Shown here: one piece after another, positions 23,324-31,422 of the stretch
How the letters are laid out: the number at the start of each line of letters is the position of its first letter
How positions within the stretch are numbered: the first letter of the stretch is position 1
Source: an uncultured Actinomycetes bacterium
GTDB lineage: Bacteria > Actinomycetota > Thermoleophilia > RBG-16-64-13
Length of the DNA: 38,542 nt
Direction of reading: 5' to 3'
Assembly: GCA_903873715.1 (NCBI GenBank)
Contig: CAIQPS010000146.1
Coordinates: 1 to 38,542 of the forward strand
Program-made: the position numbers and the translations under genes
Notes under the pieces: model-generated
What the model was told of the DNA's origin: nothing
The model's input: the letters and a program-made list of their open reading frames with translations, nothing else
Database searches by the model: none

Positions 23324-24144
23324 GCAGCATCCGGCGGGAGTTCGTCAAGACACTCTTCCAGAGGCGCACGTACATCGGGTGGGGCGGCCTGTTCATAGTG
23401 CCGTTCCTCATCATGCTCGCATTCCGCTTCTCCGACGGCGGCCACGGGCAGAACGCCGGCCAGGCCGACGTGGGCGGGTTCATCATGATGGGCGTGCGCA
23501 GCAACGGGATGTTCCTCGTGATCGCCGCGCTGTTCGTCATGTCCACCTTCTTCCTGCCGATGTTCGCCTCGATGTCCGGGAGCTACACCGTCGCCGGGGA
23601 GGCCGAGAAGGGCACCCTGCGCACCATGCTGATGCAGCCGGTGCGCCGCGGCACGCTCCTCATGTCCAAGTGGCTCGTGTCGAACCTGTACGTGGCCATC
23701 TGCCTGTTCCTGCTCGGGATCGCCTCCCTCATCGCCGGCGGCGCGGTCTTCGGGCTCAAGGCGACGCCCCTGTTCACCGGGCAACTCGTGAGCGTCTGGC
23801 ATGCGCTCGGGCTGGCGGCCGCCTCCTACCTGTTCATGTTCGTCGGGATGATGTGCGTGGTCTCGCTCGCGGTCCTGTTCTCCACGCTCACCGACTCGAG
23901 TCTCACAGCGGTCGCGTCGGCGCTGGGACTGGTGATCGTGATGCTCGTCCTCGGAGCGATCCCGCAGTTCGACTTCCTGAAGCCGTACCTCTTCCCGGGC
24001 AAGTTCATGGAGTTCACGAACTTCCTCCGGTCTCCGGTGGCGTGGATGCCCGTGATCAAGGCCCTCATCACCTTCGGCGTATGGATCATCGGGACCACCG
24101 GGATCGCCTTCTGGAGGTTCAGCCGCAAGGACATCCTGTCGTAG
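23320..24144 (+). CDS. ABC-2 exporter permease
   Basis: 274 residues with six hydrophobic helices. The first is near residue 20-35; the following cytoplasmic region contains the EAEKGTLRTMLMQPVRRG motif common to ABC-2 permeases. It overlaps the ATPase gene by four bases and pairs with it. Relatives export drugs, lipids or polysaccharide precursors, or act in resistance; nothing in the sequence settles which. Confidence 0.9.
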   Translation: MSSIRREFVKTLFQRRTYIGWGGLFIVPFLIMLAFRFSDGGHGQNAGQADVGGFIMMGVRSNGMFLVIAALFVMSTFFLPMFASMSGSYTVAGEAEKGTLRTMLMQPVRRGTLLMSKWLVSNLYVAICLFLLGIASLIAGGAVFGLKATPLFTGQLVSVWHALGLAAASYLFMFVGMMCVVSLAVLFSTLTDSSLTAVASALGLVIVMLVLGAIPQFDFLKPYLFPGKFMEFTNFLRSPVAWMPVIKALITFGVWIIGTTGIAFWRFSRKDILS

Positions 24145-24146
24145 CT

Positions 24147-25586
24147 GTGCCCGATTTCTTCCGTACCGACTCGGCCGCCCGCGTCCGGCCCGGCCACGTG
24201 CTGTTGATCATGTCGATGATCAACTGGCTGGCCGCGTTCCTGACCACGGGCCTCAACATCGCCCTGCCGGTCATCAAGGACGAGTTCCATCTGGGACCGG
24301 TCGCACTCGGCTGGGTGCCTCTCTGCTACATCCTGGGGATGGCGGTGATAATGGTGCCCTTCGGCCGAATCGCCGATATGAAAGGCCGGCGCCTGGTCTT
24401 CGTGGCCGGCATCTGGGTGCTGTTCGTCAGCGTGGTGGCCATGATCTTCGTGCGCTCGTACGCGCCGCTCATCGTGTTCCGGTCGCTGTCCGGGCTGGGG
24501 AGCGGGATGTGCTTCGCCAGCGCCACCGCCATCGTGGCTCTGGCCTATCCCAAGGAGCGGCGGGGCTTCGCGATGGGCATCATGGCCATGATGGCCTACC
24601 TCGGGCAGGCCTCCGGACCGGTGCTGGGCGGAGTGATCGTCGGTGCCGTCGGATGGCGCTACATCTTCGTCGTGGCCGCGGTCTATGCCCTTGTCAACGC
24701 CGCCCTCGACCTGTGGCTGCTCCGCCGTGCGGAATGGAAGGACGGAGGGGGCGGCCCGTTCGACTGGCAGGGATCCGTCGTCTACGCGGTCGCGTTGATG
24801 GCGTTCCTGCTCGGCCTCTCGTGGATGCCGACGATACAGGGGCTGGTGCTCACCGTGGTGGGCATAGTGACCTTCGTGGCCTTCGGTTGGTGGGAGTCGC
24901 ACAGCCGGACCCCGGTGTTCAGCGTCAGCCTCTTCCGGCACAACCGGCTGTTCCTGCTGTCGAACCTCACCTCCGTCATCAGCTACGCGTCTTTGTGGGC
25001 GATGACCTACCTCATGAGCCTCTACCTGCAGCTGGTCAAGGGGCTCAGCCCGGAGATCGCCGGTCTGGTGCTGGTCTCGGGGGTCGTCCTGCAGACCATC
25101 GTGGCGCCGTTCGGCGGACGGTTGTCGGACAGGATCCAGCCGCGATGGGTGGTCTCCGCGGCCATGGGGCTCTGCGCCGTCAGTCTGGTGGTCCTGGCCT
25201 TCCTGAAAGCGGACAGCTCGTACTGGATGATCTTCGTCGGCCTCTGCGTCCTCGGCATCGGCTACGGCGTGTTCTCGGGCCCGAACCAATCGGCCATCAT
25301 GGGCAGCGTCGGGCGCCAGGACGTGGGCCCCGCGGGAGCCATGGTCGGCACCATGCGGGTGGTGGGCCAGGCGTTGAGCGTCGCGCTGGTGACCCTCGTC
25401 CTGGCGGTCACCGTCGGCCGGCACGAGTTGACGATCGCCGACAACCCGCAATTCCTGACCGGGCTGCGCATCGCTTTCATCATCATGGCGGCCCTGTCGG
25501 CCGTGAGCGTGGTCACCTCGCTGTCGCGGGGCGACGTCAAGCGGCCCCAGAAGCCCTCGGGACCCACGCCGGTCGCCGAGACCTGA
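24147..25586 (+). CDS. MFS transporter, DHA2-type (14 helices)
   Basis: 479 residues. The start is a GTG two bases after the permease stop with only a weak AAGGA upstream, so a later ATG is possible. Motif A is GRIADMKGRRLVF after helix 2, and the antiporter motif C region is GQASGPVLGGVIVG in helix 5. About fourteen helices suggest a drug/H+ antiporter of the EmrB/QacA group. It is in the same direction as the ABC-2 genes and probably cotranscribed, giving an export gene set beside the hydrogenase maturation operon. Confidence 0.9.
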   Translation: MPDFFRTDSAARVRPGHVLLIMSMINWLAAFLTTGLNIALPVIKDEFHLGPVALGWVPLCYILGMAVIMVPFGRIADMKGRRLVFVAGIWVLFVSVVAMIFVRSYAPLIVFRSLSGLGSGMCFASATAIVALAYPKERRGFAMGIMAMMAYLGQASGPVLGGVIVGAVGWRYIFVVAAVYALVNAALDLWLLRRAEWKDGGGGPFDWQGSVVYAVALMAFLLGLSWMPTIQGLVLTVVGIVTFVAFGWWESHSRTPVFSVSLFRHNRLFLLSNLTSVISYASLWAMTYLMSLYLQLVKGLSPEIAGLVLVSGVVLQTIVAPFGGRLSDRIQPRWVVSAAMGLCAVSLVVLAFLKADSSYWMIFVGLCVLGIGYGVFSGPNQSAIMGSVGRQDVGPAGAMVGTMRVVGQALSVALVTLVLAVTVGRHELTIADNPQFLTGLRIAFIIMAALSAVSVVTSLSRGDVKRPQKPSGPTPVAET

Positions 25587-25649
25587 CGCCGCGCCGGCTC
25601 CGGCCGCAGGCGCGTCCGGGCGATACGGTCAGGCCCGGCCGGCCTCCCT

Positions 25650-26951
25650 CTACCAGATCGTCATCGAGTCCAGGAACATCTGCCGGAAGTCCGCGGCAGT
25701 GGCAGGCCGCGGCGACAGCTTGATCACCCGGTGCTGCGGCAGAACGCCCTCCACGAGGGCCGGTATGTCGTCCTCCGTGTAGCCGACTTCCTTGAGGCCG
25801 TTCGGCATGCCGGTCTTCTTCATCACGTCGATGACCGCCCCGGCCAGCAGGTCTCCGGCGTCGTCCGGGCCCGCACCCCGCGTGTCGGCGCCGATGAGGG
25901 CCGCCGCTTCCAGGCACGCCTGCGGGTTGGCCGGCGCCATGAAGCGGAAGGCCGCCGGCGCGCCCAGGATCACCGACATCCCGTGCGGGATGAGCGGGTG
26001 CTCCGTCGTGTAGCCCTCGGGCATGTACTCCTTGACCAGCCCGGAGATGGGATACGACATCCCGTGCGGCAGGGTGACCCCCGCCGACCCGAAGCCCACG
26101 CCGGCGATGGCCGCCGCGAGGATCATGTTGGTGCGCGCCTCGATGTCGTCGGGGTCGTCCATCGCCCGGACTACGTACTTGCCCCCGAGTTCCAGCGCCT
26201 TGGCCGCCCAGATGCTGCTGATGGGGTTGGCGCCCTGGTAGGCGGGGCGGACCCGCGGGCTCGCGGGCGCTTCGCGCCGCTCGAAGGGCAGCGCGGTGTA
26301 CGACTCGATGGCGTGGCAGAAGACGTCGAGCGCCGTGCAGGCGACCGCCAGGCGGGGCAGCGTGCGGGTGTTGTCCGGGTCGACGATGCCCAGGCGGGGC
26401 CGAAGCTGGCGGTGGGAGATGCCTGTCTTGGCCCGGATCTCGGTGAGGTCGAAGATGGCCTGCCCGGTGGCTTCGCTGCCGGTACCGGCCGTCGTGGGGA
26501 TGGCGGCCATGGGCATCAGCGGCCCGGGTACCGGGGTGGCCTTGCCGATGGGGGCGTTGACGTATTCGAGCAGGTCCGCCGGGTAGGTGGTGTACAGGTT
26601 GGCGACCTTGGCCGTGTCGATGGTGGAACCGCCGCCGATGGCCACGTAGCCGTCGAAGGCGCCGGCAGCCGCGAAATCGATGGCTTCCTTGAGAGAGACG
26701 TCGGTCGGCTCTATGCGCACCCGGTCGAAGACGACCGTCTCGATGCCCTCCGCCTTCAACGACTCCAGCGCGATGGCCACCGTGTCGCTCTCGGTGAGGT
26801 TGGGGTCGACGACGGCCATGACCCGGGTGGCGCCCATCGACTTCATGTCGTAGCCCACCTCGCGCGTGGCGCCCCGCCCGAACTTGATGCTACCCGCATC
26901 GACGGTGAAGATTGTCTCGTAGACGGTGCCTCGGGTGCTGTCGTCGCTCAT
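25650..26951 (-). CDS. Hydroxyacid-oxoacid transhydrogenase (iron-containing alcohol dehydrogenase family)
   Basis: 433 residues. It shows the iron-type alcohol dehydrogenase fold with GGGSTIDTAKVANLY, PTTAGTGSEATG and the metal-binding FCHAIESYT and LPHGMSYPISGLVKEY. The PAYQGANPISSIWA stretch and HPLIPHGMSV closely follow my memory of mammalian ADHFE1, which transfers hydride from 4-hydroxybutyrate to 2-oxoglutarate without free cofactor. A simple NAD-linked dehydrogenase role cannot be excluded. ATG 26951 has GGAG upstream; an open frame continues to 27119 but without homology. It is divergent from a TetR gene across 206 bases with two clear dyads. Confidence 0.9.
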   Translation of the reverse strand: MSDDSTRGTVYETIFTVDAGSIKFGRGATREVGYDMKSMGATRVMAVVDPNLTESDTVAIALESLKAEGIETVVFDRVRIEPTDVSLKEAIDFAAAGAFDGYVAIGGGSTIDTAKVANLYTTYPADLLEYVNAPIGKATPVPGPLMPMAAIPTTAGTGSEATGQAIFDLTEIRAKTGISHRQLRPRLGIVDPDNTRTLPRLAVACTALDVFCHAIESYTALPFERREAPASPRVRPAYQGANPISSIWAAKALELGGKYVVRAMDDPDDIEARTNMILAAAIAGVGFGSAGVTLPHGMSYPISGLVKEYMPEGYTTEHPLIPHGMSVILGAPAAFRFMAPANPQACLEAAALIGADTRGAGPDDAGDLLAGAVIDVMKKTGMPNGLKEVGYTEDDIPALVEGVLPQHRVIKLSPRPATAADFRQMFLDSMTIW

Positions 26952-27061
26952 CGGATGCTCCGTTCGCTCCTGGTCTCCAGACTGCCTGGCTGGTACGACT
27001 TTAGCAGGACGCCGACTCGGCGCAGAGAGCGCCCCGGCATTGGCCCTTGGTCCATACTTTG

Positions 27062-27110
27062 TTGACCTTAGGGTCATAGTAACCATATGTGGGTATCTAC
27101 CGTGAGATAC
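27062..27110. promoter_or_regulatory. Promoter region with two dyads between the transhydrogenase and TetR genes
   Basis: TGACC-TTAG-GGTCA (27063-27076) and GTATCT-ACCGTG-AGATAC (27093-27110) are both perfect inverted repeats. TTGACC (27062-27067) could be a rightward -35 with a weak TATGTG (27086-27091) after 18 bases. The dyads sit 48-95 bases before the TetR start and are candidates for its operator. Confidence 0.5.
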
Positions 27111-27157
27111 TCTGGTCAAAGGCTTGGCAGCTTTCGGAACATCATGAGGGGGGCACT

Positions 27158-27781
27158 ATGGGAGCACCACGGGGCGTGTCTGAAGTGACCAAGGCGAAGA
27201 TCCGCGAGGCCGCCCGTCGCCTGTTCGCCGAACGAGGGATCAACGGAGTGACGGTCCGGGAGATCGCCGCCGCGGCCGGCGTCACTCACGCATTGGTCCA
27301 CAGGTACTTCGGCACCAAGGAAGAGATGGCCAAAGAGATCCTCTTGGCGGAGTTGGAGCGCACGAACACCCTCATCGGCGCTGCCGACGATCCGGAGGAC
27401 GTAGGGGCGATAGTGCGCCGCATCCTCTCGCACGAACTGATCGAGGACCCGACCACCCTCCGCCTCATCCTCCGCGCCGAACTCGACGGGATAAAGCTCG
27501 AGGATATCGTCGGCGCGACGGCCCCACGCCCGTTCGCCCTCCTGGCGACGTGGCTCCAGGAGCACCCGTCCGGCCCCGCCGGGCTGGATCCGGGCATCGC
27601 CACGATGATCATCGGCTCTTCGATGTTCGGGCTCGCGTCGGTCACTCCGTGGCTGGCGGCGGCAGTGGGCGTGGAGGGCAAGGACGAGGCCACCATCCGG
27701 CGTGAGTGCATCGAGGTGCTGGTGGGCATGGTCGAGATGGCGGGGGGCAGACGCCCGTACGCCGTGCCCACGAACAGCTGA
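27158..27781 (+). CDS. TetR-family regulator
   Basis: 207 residues. The helix-turn-helix is clear: KIREAARRLFAERGINGVTVREIAAAAGVTHALVHRYFGTKEEM (about residues 13-56). The C-terminal domain is helical and not recognisable to subfamily. ATG 27158 follows GAGGGGGGC; a longer frame from 27089 would run through the second dyad. It is divergent from the transhydrogenase gene and probably controls it and itself. It ends directly against the radical SAM gene on the other strand, with adjacent stop codons. Confidence 0.93.
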   Translation: MGAPRGVSEVTKAKIREAARRLFAERGINGVTVREIAAAAGVTHALVHRYFGTKEEMAKEILLAELERTNTLIGAADDPEDVGAIVRRILSHELIEDPTTLRLILRAELDGIKLEDIVGATAPRPFALLATWLQEHPSGPAGLDPGIATMIIGSSMFGLASVTPWLAAAVGVEGKDEATIRRECIEVLVGMVEMAGGRRPYAVPTNS

Positions 27782-28909
27782 TCAGATAAAGCGCTTCACC
27801 ATCTCGTCGGTGGCGTCGTCGACGTTCTCCGGCGTCACCCCGAACTCCCGCACCAAGCGCTCGGCCCGGTCGCGCCGCTTCTCCTCCGCCATGTCCGAGA
27901 GGCCGCGGAAAAGCCCTGCTCTGCGGCCTATCCGGTAGAGGACCTGCTCGCGCGGCTCCATCGCCAGGAACCCGCGTATCTCAGAGGTCATCGCATCCCG
28001 GTCCCCGGGCAACGTGCCACCGACGTCCTCGAACAGGTTGAGGATGTGGTCGCTCACCACCGTGCTGGTGATGCCCGAGAGGTTCTCGAGGAAGAGCAGG
28101 ATCTCCTGGGCGTTCTCCAGGTCGCCGGCCTTCTCGAACGTGCCCTGGGCCACGTCTTCCGCCAGCACCAGATGGTCCGGTATCGCGAGAGTGCGCAGAC
28201 GTATGAAGTCGGGGTCCACCTGGTTCATGAGGTCGGCGGTCTCGAGGGCGTTCTCGCGCCACGACCGCTTGCCGCCCAGACCGGGCATGTAGTAGGCGGA
28301 GAGCTCCATGCCGGCCCGCTTGATCTTCCGCCCCGCCACTATCTGCTCCGCCTTGGTGACACCCTTGTCCATGAAGGCGAGGACCTCGTCCGATCCGCTC
28401 TCGAACCCGATGTGCACGCGGTCGAGGCCGGCGGCGCGCATGGCGGCAAGATCGTCGTCGGAGATGCGGGCCACCGTCTTGGACCGGGCGTACGTGGTTA
28501 TACGCTCGATCCCCGGGAAGCGCGCCTTGAGCAGGCTCAGTATGGCTATGGTCTCTGCCGGCGGGACGGCCAGCGGGTTGGCGTCCTGCAGGAAGACCGA
28601 CTTCATCCCGTTGCGGTACCAGTTCCAAGCGGCCATCTCGGCGGCGGGGTCCGCGGCGGGACCGGACGCCGCCTCGCGGCAGACCGCCGTCGGGGCGTAG
28701 GTCTCCATCCAGGCGGCCACGGCTTCGATGTCCGCGAGGACGTGGGCCAGAGGGCGACGGCTGAAGTCGGCCCCTTTGTACACCGGGCAGAAGCGGCATC
28801 GGTTCCAGGGGCAGTTGCGCGTGACCCGGATGAGCAGGCTGCGGGCCTCGCTCGGCGGCCGGATGGGCCCCTGTTCGAACCCGCGGTAGAACGTGTCGGC
28901 GGAAGGCAT
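27782..28909 (-). CDS. Radical SAM protein of unknown substrate
   Basis: 375 residues. The cluster motif is CPWNRCRFC (C33, C38, C41), that is C-x4-C-x2-C rather than the usual C-x3-C-x2-C, followed by PVYKG. The Elp3/B12-binding-like core shows SVFLQDANP, RITTYARSKTV and HIGFESGSDEVLAFM. The last 120 residues are helical, with a highly charged end. There is no cobalamin domain. It resembles widespread uncharacterised radical SAM proteins; no neighbour suggests a substrate. The ATG is preceded by AGGGAG. Confidence 0.85.
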   Translation of the reverse strand: MPSADTFYRGFEQGPIRPPSEARSLLIRVTRNCPWNRCRFCPVYKGADFSRRPLAHVLADIEAVAAWMETYAPTAVCREAASGPAADPAAEMAAWNWYRNGMKSVFLQDANPLAVPPAETIAILSLLKARFPGIERITTYARSKTVARISDDDLAAMRAAGLDRVHIGFESGSDEVLAFMDKGVTKAEQIVAGRKIKRAGMELSAYYMPGLGGKRSWRENALETADLMNQVDPDFIRLRTLAIPDHLVLAEDVAQGTFEKAGDLENAQEILLFLENLSGITSTVVSDHILNLFEDVGGTLPGDRDAMTSEIRGFLAMEPREQVLYRIGRRAGLFRGLSDMAEEKRRDRAERLVREFGVTPENVDDATDEMVKRFI

Positions 28910-29003
28910 GGCTGCTCCCTGTCGTTGTCAGCGGGATTCTACCCGGTGCGGGGACAGGTGGTGCGCCGGGCGCCGGTGCCGCGGGCCTACTGCCTCGGCT
29001 GGA

Positions 29004-30092
29004 TCAGCCCGCTACGCGCCGCGCGCGGGGCGCGATGGTGAGCATGCTCGGCTGCCGCTCGTAGACGCGGATGAGCGCCGAGACAACTTCCGGGTCGAAC
29101 TGCCACCCTGCCTCGCGCTTGATCTCGTCCAGCGCCGCGGAGATGGAGCACGGTTCCTTGTACTGGTTGGGATGCGTCATGGCGTCGAAGGCGTCGGCCA
29201 CCGCCACGATGCGGGCCGGCGCCGGGATCTCCGTGTGCGACAGCCCCTGCGGGTATCCGAACCCGTCCCAGCGCTCGTGATGGTTGAGAGCTATGACCTC
29301 GGCCATCTGCAGCACGGCGTTCTCCGCGCCGTGGAGCAGGTAGGCGCCGAGTTGCGCATGCTGCCGCATCTGACGGCGCTGCTCTTCGGTGAAGTTGCCC
29401 TCCTGCTGCACCAGTTGGTCGGGGATGCCCACGTTCCCGAGGTCGTGGAGAGGAGCGGCGCGCAGCAGGCACCGCGTCTCTTCGGCCGGGAGCATCAGTT
29501 CTTGGGCGATGAGGCCGGCCAGCCGGCCCACGCGGCCGGGATGCCCGCCGCTGGGGTCGTCCTTCAGTTCCGCCACGCGGGAAAGCCGTTCGAGCAGTTC
29601 GAGGTGGCTCTCCTGACACTCGCGGGTGCGCCTGCGCAGCGTCTCCTCGGCGGCATGCTTGCTCTCCCGCAGCCGGTTGCAGACAGAGCGGATCTCGAGG
29701 AGGACGTGCGTCCTGGACAGGAAATCGGCACGGTCCAGCGGCCATTCGACGTATTCGCTGGCCCCCGCTTGGAGCGCCTTGACGCTCAGCCTGGCGGCAT
29801 CGAACGGCCCGACCGCCAGGATGGGCAGGAAGTCCTCCGAGGAGGCCCGCCTCCTGACGAGGCTTATCAGGTCGATGCCCTCTCTCTCCAGCCCTCGCAG
29901 GTCGAGCACCAGGAGGTCCGTCTCCCGGGCGGTGAGCGACTCCTGGAGCGGGAGTTCGCACTGTCCGGAAGCGGTCACGTCCCGGTATCCGGCCTCGTGG
30001 AGCAGGTCGGTCAGTTCGCGCGCTGCGCCTGAGCCGGAGTCGATCACGGCGATCTTTGCGTCGCTGAATGTACTTATGTCCGTAAGTGGCAC
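29004..30092 (-). CDS. HD-GYP protein with degenerate receiver domain
   Basis: 362 residues starting at GTG. Residues 12-130 are a receiver fold in which an Asp remains in LLVLDLRG, but the acidic pocket is reduced (VIDSGSG), the Thr/Ser position reads AVGP and the Lys position reads EWP. Residues 165-340 are an HD-GYP domain: LLRAAPLHDLGNVGIPD, QHAQLGAYLL, NHHERWDGFGYPQGL and ARIVAVADAFDAMT. The family hydrolyses cyclic di-GMP, so turnover of that messenger is likely; the usual Lys in HDxGK is Asn here. No membrane segment is present. The start faces a rightward operon across 141 bases. Confidence 0.9.
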   Translation of the reverse strand: MPLTDISTFSDAKIAVIDSGSGAARELTDLLHEAGYRDVTASGQCELPLQESLTARETDLLVLDLRGLEREGIDLISLVRRRASSEDFLPILAVGPFDAARLSVKALQAGASEYVEWPLDRADFLSRTHVLLEIRSVCNRLRESKHAAEETLRRRTRECQESHLELLERLSRVAELKDDPSGGHPGRVGRLAGLIAQELMLPAEETRCLLRAAPLHDLGNVGIPDQLVQQEGNFTEEQRRQMRQHAQLGAYLLHGAENAVLQMAEVIALNHHERWDGFGYPQGLSHTEIPAPARIVAVADAFDAMTHPNQYKEPCSISAALDEIKREAGWQFDPEVVSALIRVYERQPSMLTIAPRARRVAG

Positions 30093-30233
30093 TGGCCCGT
30101 CCCTGTCGGCTTGGTGCTGGTTATATCGACAGCATCGCGTGGATTCTTTATCAACCTAAGGAGCGTGTGCTAGCTTGGCGGCACAGCCGCCGCAACGGCC
30201 GCTGAAAAGCTACGCTGCGCCTAAGGGGGAACC

Positions 30234-30614
30234 ATGAGCGGTCAAGAGACCGAGGCGGCCGCCGCCGTCCGGAAGGTGATGGAGCGCTACTGCGAGGCGG
30301 TTTACAGAGCGGACGTTGCCACGCTCCGCGAACTCTTCCATCCGGCTGCTGTGATGAGCGGCTATCTCGGCGACGATCTTCTCGCCGGGTCCCCGGAGCC
30401 CTTCCTGGAAGACGTGAAAGGAAGGCCGTCCATGCGGACCATGGGGGCGCCCTATGCGGCACAGATCCTGGACATCCATGCCTCGCCCCGCTGCGCCTCC
30501 CTCCGCCTGGAGGAGACCGGCTTCTTCGGCGTGTTCAGCTTCGTCAACTACTTCCACCTGCTCAAGGTGGGCGAAGAGTGGAAGATCGTCGCCAAGACCT
30601 TCGAATCGCGCTAG
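30234..30614 (+). CDS. NTF2-like/lumazine-binding-type protein
   Basis: 126 residues with the cone-shaped alpha+beta fold typical of SnoaL/NTF2-like proteins: VMERYCEAVYRADVATLRELFHPAAVMSG at the N-terminus and the closing strand pair FSFVNYFHLLKVGEEWKIVAKTF. The second half is most like the putative lumazine-binding group (PF12893), whose role is unknown. AAGGGGG precedes the ATG. The DUF169 gene starts nine bases later, so they form an operon. Confidence 0.85.
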   Translation: MSGQETEAAAAVRKVMERYCEAVYRADVATLRELFHPAAVMSGYLGDDLLAGSPEPFLEDVKGRPSMRTMGAPYAAQILDIHASPRCASLRLEETGFFGVFSFVNYFHLLKVGEEWKIVAKTFESR

Positions 30615-30623
30615 GAGATCCGT

Positions 30624-31361
30624 ATGAGCGAACTCACCCCCCTCACCCGTGACCTCTCGGTCTTCAACAAGCTCGAGCTCGAAAAGCCTCCGGTGGGCGT
30701 GAAGTTCCTGTACGGCGAGCCGGAGGGACTGACCCGGCTGGAGCGCACCCTCGGCCTCTGCGAGATGATCCCGGAGGCCCAGAAGGGCCGGGCGTTCTAC
30801 GCCGGCTTCGCCGACCACGAGTGCGCCGGCCCCGTGCCTCTCGGCATGGTGGACGTCGACCCGTTCTACTGGAGCGGCCAGATCGGGCCCTGCCTCGAGG
30901 TGTTCAAAGAAGCCAGGGCCAACCGGCGCATCTACGACGTGATCCCCACGCTCGAGCGTGGCACCTGCAACTACACGGCCTTTGCGCCGCTCGACCTCCT
31001 GACCTTCGATCCGGACATCATCGTGTTCACCGGGCGGGCCCGGAAGATGGAGATCGTCCTGCGGTCCATGAGTTGGACCACCGGGCAGATGTACGAGGCC
31101 AAAGGGACGCCGGTGCTCGGCTGTGCTTGGACCATGGTCTATCCGTACGTCACCGGCAAGATCAACTACGGCGTGACCGGCATCACCTTCGGGCACATCG
31201 CCCGTGAGGTGGGCACCGAAGGCCACGTCTGGGTGTCGGTGCCGTGGGACGCCCTGCCGACCATGGTGGAGAACCTCAACGAGATGCCGTTCGTCCTGCC
31301 GGCCTACGAGGACGGGCGGGACAACTACAGCAAGCGGTTCGATCGGGTGACCGGGCACTAG
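30624..31361 (+). CDS. DUF169-family protein
   Basis: 245 residues. Family marks are the N-terminal PPVGVKF, LCEMIPEAQKGRAFYA, the Cys-containing CAGPVPLGMVD, then VYVFTGRA-like IIVFTGRARKMEIVLRS and GCAWTMVYPYVTGK. DUF169 proteins are cytosolic, frequent in anaerobes and of unknown function; the conserved cysteines have led to metal-binding proposals. It lies between an NTF2-like gene and an N-acyl-D-amino-acid deacylase-like gene, all in one direction. Confidence 0.9.
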   Translation: MSELTPLTRDLSVFNKLELEKPPVGVKFLYGEPEGLTRLERTLGLCEMIPEAQKGRAFYAGFADHECAGPVPLGMVDVDPFYWSGQIGPCLEVFKEARANRRIYDVIPTLERGTCNYTAFAPLDLLTFDPDIIVFTGRARKMEIVLRSMSWTTGQMYEAKGTPVLGCAWTMVYPYVTGKINYGVTGITFGHIAREVGTEGHVWVSVPWDALPTMVENLNEMPFVLPAYEDGRDNYSKRFDRVTGH

Positions 31362-31422
31362 AGGGCGCCGCGGCCGGCGGCGCGGCCGGCCGGATATGGC
31401 GCCGGACCACTTGGGGGTGGAC

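Noticed and set aside
30093-30233. Divergent promoter pair between the HD-GYP gene and the NTF2-like operon
   Set aside because: TATAAC-like and TTGATA-like hexamers occur on the minus strand but are not correctly spaced, so no promoter is claimed.
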